Assembly: GCF_001642725.1 (NCBI RefSeq)
Contig: NZ_LSUQ01000029.1
Coordinates: forward strand, 1 to 34,104
Source of the DNA: Ferroacidibacillus organovorans
GTDB taxonomy: Bacteria; Bacillota; Bacilli; Alicyclobacillales; SLC66
DNA: 34,104 bases
Reading direction: 5' to 3'
The first letter of the stretch is position 1. Every line of letters starts with the position of its first letter. Below the pieces are notes generated by a model. The model did not search any database and had not been told where the DNA came from. It saw nothing but the letters and a program-made list of their open reading frames with translations. A program made the position numbers and the translations under genes. Of this stretch, positions 32,018 to 34,104 are shown one piece after another.

Positions 32018-33568
32018 CTATTTTGCGTATTCTACTGCTCTGGTCTCGCGAATTACCGTGACTTTAATCTGGCCAGGGTAATCCAGTTCACTCTCAATTC
32101 GCTTTGAAATCTCTCGCGCTACGCGAATGGACTCTGCATCATCCACTTGCTCAGGTTTTACAATAATTCGGATCTCACGCCCCGCTTGAATCGCGTATGA
32201 CTTGTCCACGCCTTCAAACGAGCATGCAATCTCTTCAAGACGCTCTAATCGCTTAAGGTACACGTCAAGCGACTCGCGACGGGCGCCTGGTCGCGCTGCG
32301 GACAACGCGTCTGCTGCGCCTACGAGCACCGACACGGGTGACGTATACTCAATATCCCCGTGATGCGCGCCGATTGCATTGATGACAATCGGGTGCTCAC
32401 GGTATTTTCTCGCAAGGTCTACGCCAATTTCTACGTGTGACCCCTCCACCTCATGCGTAACCGCTTTTCCTACATCGTGAAGAAGTCCTGCACGTTTTGC
32501 CAACGCCACGTCTAAACCGAGTTCTGCCGCCATAAGTCCAGCCAAATGGGCCACCTCGATAGAGTGCTTAAGCACATTTTGACCGTAGCTCGTGCGAAAT
32601 TTCAAACGTCCCAAAACCTTAACCAAATCGGGGTGTATGCCGTGAATCCCCGCTTCAAACGTCGCCTGTTCACCTTCTTCGCGAACGCGGTCTTCCACGT
32701 CCCTGCGCGCTTTTTCCACCATCTCTTCAATGCGTGCAGGGTGGATGCGACCGTCCGCAACCAACCGCTCAAGGGCAATCCGCGCCACCTCGCGGCGAAT
32801 CGGGTCAAAGCCGGACAAAATGACAGCCTCCGGTGTGTCGTCAATGATCAAGTCGACACCTGTCAGTGTTTCAAGGGTGCGTATGTTGCGGCCTTCACGA
32901 CCGATAATGCGCCCTTTCATTTCGTCGCTCGGCAGTGTCACCACAGACACTGTCGTTTCTGCAACATGGTCTGCCGCGCAACGTTGAATCGCTGTTGCAA
33001 TAATTTCTTTCGCTTTCCGTTCCGCATCGTCACGCGCCTGCGTCTCAATCTCTTTCATTAAGACAGCAGCATCGTGTTTACACTCTGAACGTACTTGTTC
33101 CAAAATCATCGCTTTTGCCTCATCGCGCGTCAAAACGGCAATCCGTTCCATTTCCTGGGTGCGCTCGACAACGAGCGCTTCCGCATCCTCACGCAGTTTA
33201 TCGAGGTTTCGCTCCTGCATTGCAAGGGATTCTTCGCGTCGATCCAAGGCTTCATTCCTGCGATCAAGCGCCTCTTCTTTTTGCAAAAGACGGCGCTCCA
33301 AACGCTGAACTTCAAACCGTCTCTCGCGAATATCGCGCTCCGCATCACTGCGAATTCGGTGCGCCTCTTCTTTTGCCTCAAGGGTTGATTCTTTTAGCTT
33401 ACCTTCTGCTTCCCGTTTCGCCGCTTCAATCAATTGTTCCGCCTGTGCCTGAGCCGCAGACAACGAGGTCTGAATCGATTTGTTTCTCATTAAAATCATG
33501 AGAATGCTGAATGCTACCACAAGGATGAGCAGAAAAACAACGATTAAAACAATTCCTTCACCAATCAT
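32018..33568 (-). CDS. rny: ribonuclease Y
   Basis: This 516-residue membrane-anchored endoribonuclease starts bulk mRNA decay. It has an N-terminal membrane helix ([20 protein letters not shown], residues about 5-24), a long charged coiled coil (about 30-200), a KH domain with [16 protein letters not shown], and an HD domain with [22 protein letters not shown] and GAHHGD that hold the metal-binding His-Asp pairs. Length is close to B. subtilis Rny (520). The start is ATG 33568 with GGGAGG 11 nt upstream; the frame extends to 33595, but the helix normally begins right at the N-terminus. A sigma-A promoter lies 140 bp upstream and a terminator follows directly. Confidence 0.97.
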   Translation of the reverse strand: MIGEGIVLIVVFLLILVVAFSILMILMRNKSIQTSLSAAQAQAEQLIEAAKREAEGKLKESTLEAKEEAHRIRSDAERDIRERRFEVQRLERRLLQKEEALDRRNEALDRREESLAMQERNLDKLREDAEALVVERTQEMERIAVLTRDEAKAMILEQVRSECKHDAAVLMKEIETQARDDAERKAKEIIATAIQRCAADHVAETTVSVVTLPSDEMKGRIIGREGRNIRTLETLTGVDLIIDDTPEAVILSGFDPIRREVARIALERLVADGRIHPARIEEMVEKARRDVEDRVREEGEQATFEAGIHGIHPDLVKVLGRLKFRTSYGQNVLKHSIEVAHLAGLMAAELGLDVALAKRAGLLHDVGKAVTHEVEGSHVEIGVDLARKYREHPIVINAIGAHHGDIEYTSPVSVLVGAADALSAARPGARRESLDVYLKRLERLEEIACSFEGVDKSYAIQAGREIRIIVKPEQVDDAESIRVAREISKRIESELDYPGQIKVTVIRETRAVEYAK

Positions 33569-33709
33569 GGGCAATTTGCCCTCCCTGCTCACCATACTTC
33601 GAGCGCGGGACGTCGCATGAATTCACTAACGCTTTCAAGAACGCTTCAAAGACCAGAACTGTGTCGTAAACGTTTCGAGAAAAAATCAACAGCAGGTATA
33701 CGCTTTACC

Positions 33710-33739
33710 AGTATAAATCAGCCCATTCACCGCTGTCAA
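33710..33739 (-). promoter_or_regulatory. sigma-A promoter of rny
   Basis: TTGACA (33739-33734, perfect -35) and TATACT (33715-33710, 5 of 6) are separated by 18 nt, reading toward rny. This leaves a leader of about 135 nt. I saw no clear riboswitch or terminator in 33596-33709. Confidence 0.85.
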
Positions 33740-33809
33740 AGCAAAATCTCGTCCTCCACAGCATCCTATCCGCTGTCGCAGACTCATTTGCCGTCGACAG
33801 TCGGACGTC

Positions 33810-34104
33810 TCACTCGAATTCCGCATCGTCGCTACGCCAAGCGCCTTCATTTTCCTCACCTTGTGAAGATCCGATCTGTTCGACAACGTGCGAAACGGTA
33901 CTGTGCTTAAAACCGCGTCGAGCAAGATACTGTCCTAGTAGCAGCAAACCGTGCCGCAGAACTTCACCATTCCGTTCCACGCGCTCGACCGCTCCCTTAT
34001 GTTTCATTCGCTCTACCCTTTTTTCAGCGCGTCGCAACAGTTCAGGAAACTTCTTAAGGGCAAGCCGTACCGCCGCCTGTTCCTCATCGCGCTCTGCACC
34101 ACGC
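33810..34104 (-). CDS. recX: RecX-type regulator of RecA, C-terminal part (window edge)
   Basis: The frame is open across the window edge and ends at 33810; 97 residues are visible. The charged helical sequence with QAAVRLALKKFPELLRRAEKR, then LLLLGQYLARRGFKHSTVSHVVEQ, fits the C-terminal three-helix repeats of RecX, which ends in L..RGF....I-type patterns. RecX inhibits or modulates RecA filaments. A recX gene upstream of rny fits the recA-recX-rny order seen in several Firmicutes, with recA expected outside the window. The tail after the repeats is acidic. The internal TTG at 34037 is not the true start. Assignment by pattern only. Confidence 0.75.
   Translation of the reverse strand, partial: RGAERDEEQAAVRLALKKFPELLRRAEKRVERMKHKGAVERVERNGEVLRHGLLLLGQYLARRGFKHSTVSHVVEQIGSSQGEENEGAWRSDDAEFE

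Noticed and set aside
33617-33910. Plus-strand frame of 97 codons between rny and recX
   Set aside because: It crosses the rny promoter and the recX end, lacks a ribosome binding site, and has no protein-like features.

Overview
The window looks like chromosome of an endospore-forming Firmicute. It carries cotE, RNase Y, ymdB, hfq, a mutS-mutL pair with an endonuclease-type MutL, a KinA-like orphan kinase and several YheC/YheD ATP-grasp proteins. Moderate-to-high GC, frequent GTG starts and the gene set would fit an Alicyclobacillaceae-type bacillus, but the genus cannot be fixed from the sequence alone. No transposase, integrase, phage gene or CRISPR array was seen. Nearly all genes lie on the minus strand, so the window is described below mostly from right to left.

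Right part (34104 to 28600): the C-terminal end of recX, then rny with a clear sigma-A promoter and terminator, ymdB, an M19 dipeptidase, a PHP-domain phosphoesterase and cotE. This backbone resembles the recA-rny-ymdB-...-miaB-cotE-mutS-mutL region of Bacillus.

Middle (28542 to 22346): five tightly packed genes, four YheC/YheD-type ATP-grasp ligases and one COOH-NH2 (glutamine-synthetase-like) amidoligase with a degenerate ATP-grasp-like N-terminus. They sit between cotE and miaB-mutS. The natural reading is a spore-coat-linked system making or attaching peptide-like amide bonds. It is the most interesting part of the window.

Then (22327 to 13811): a promoter, a possible structured leader or small ORF and a hairpin precede miaB-mutS-mutL-methyltransferase-miaA-hfq, which overlap or nearly touch. 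tRNA-Thr with a strong terminator follows.

Left part (13703 to 1): a quaternary-amine (glycine betaine type) ABC importer operon lies behind a c-di-AMP (ydaO-type) riboswitch. Next come a sporulation-type orphan histidine kinase (plus strand), a TPP enzyme of the acetolactate synthase family, and a molybdate ABC transporter. In the last, the ATPase and the binding protein are fused into one 649-residue protein with an internal membrane segment. Directly after its stop codon lies the tail of a lost molybdopterin oxidoreductase. A methylmalonate-semialdehyde dehydrogenase with a methyltransferase, a polytopic membrane protein (plus strand), and tRNA-Tyr and tRNA-Gln complete the window.

Family assignments rest on motif and sequence recognition by eye; no database search or folding program was run.
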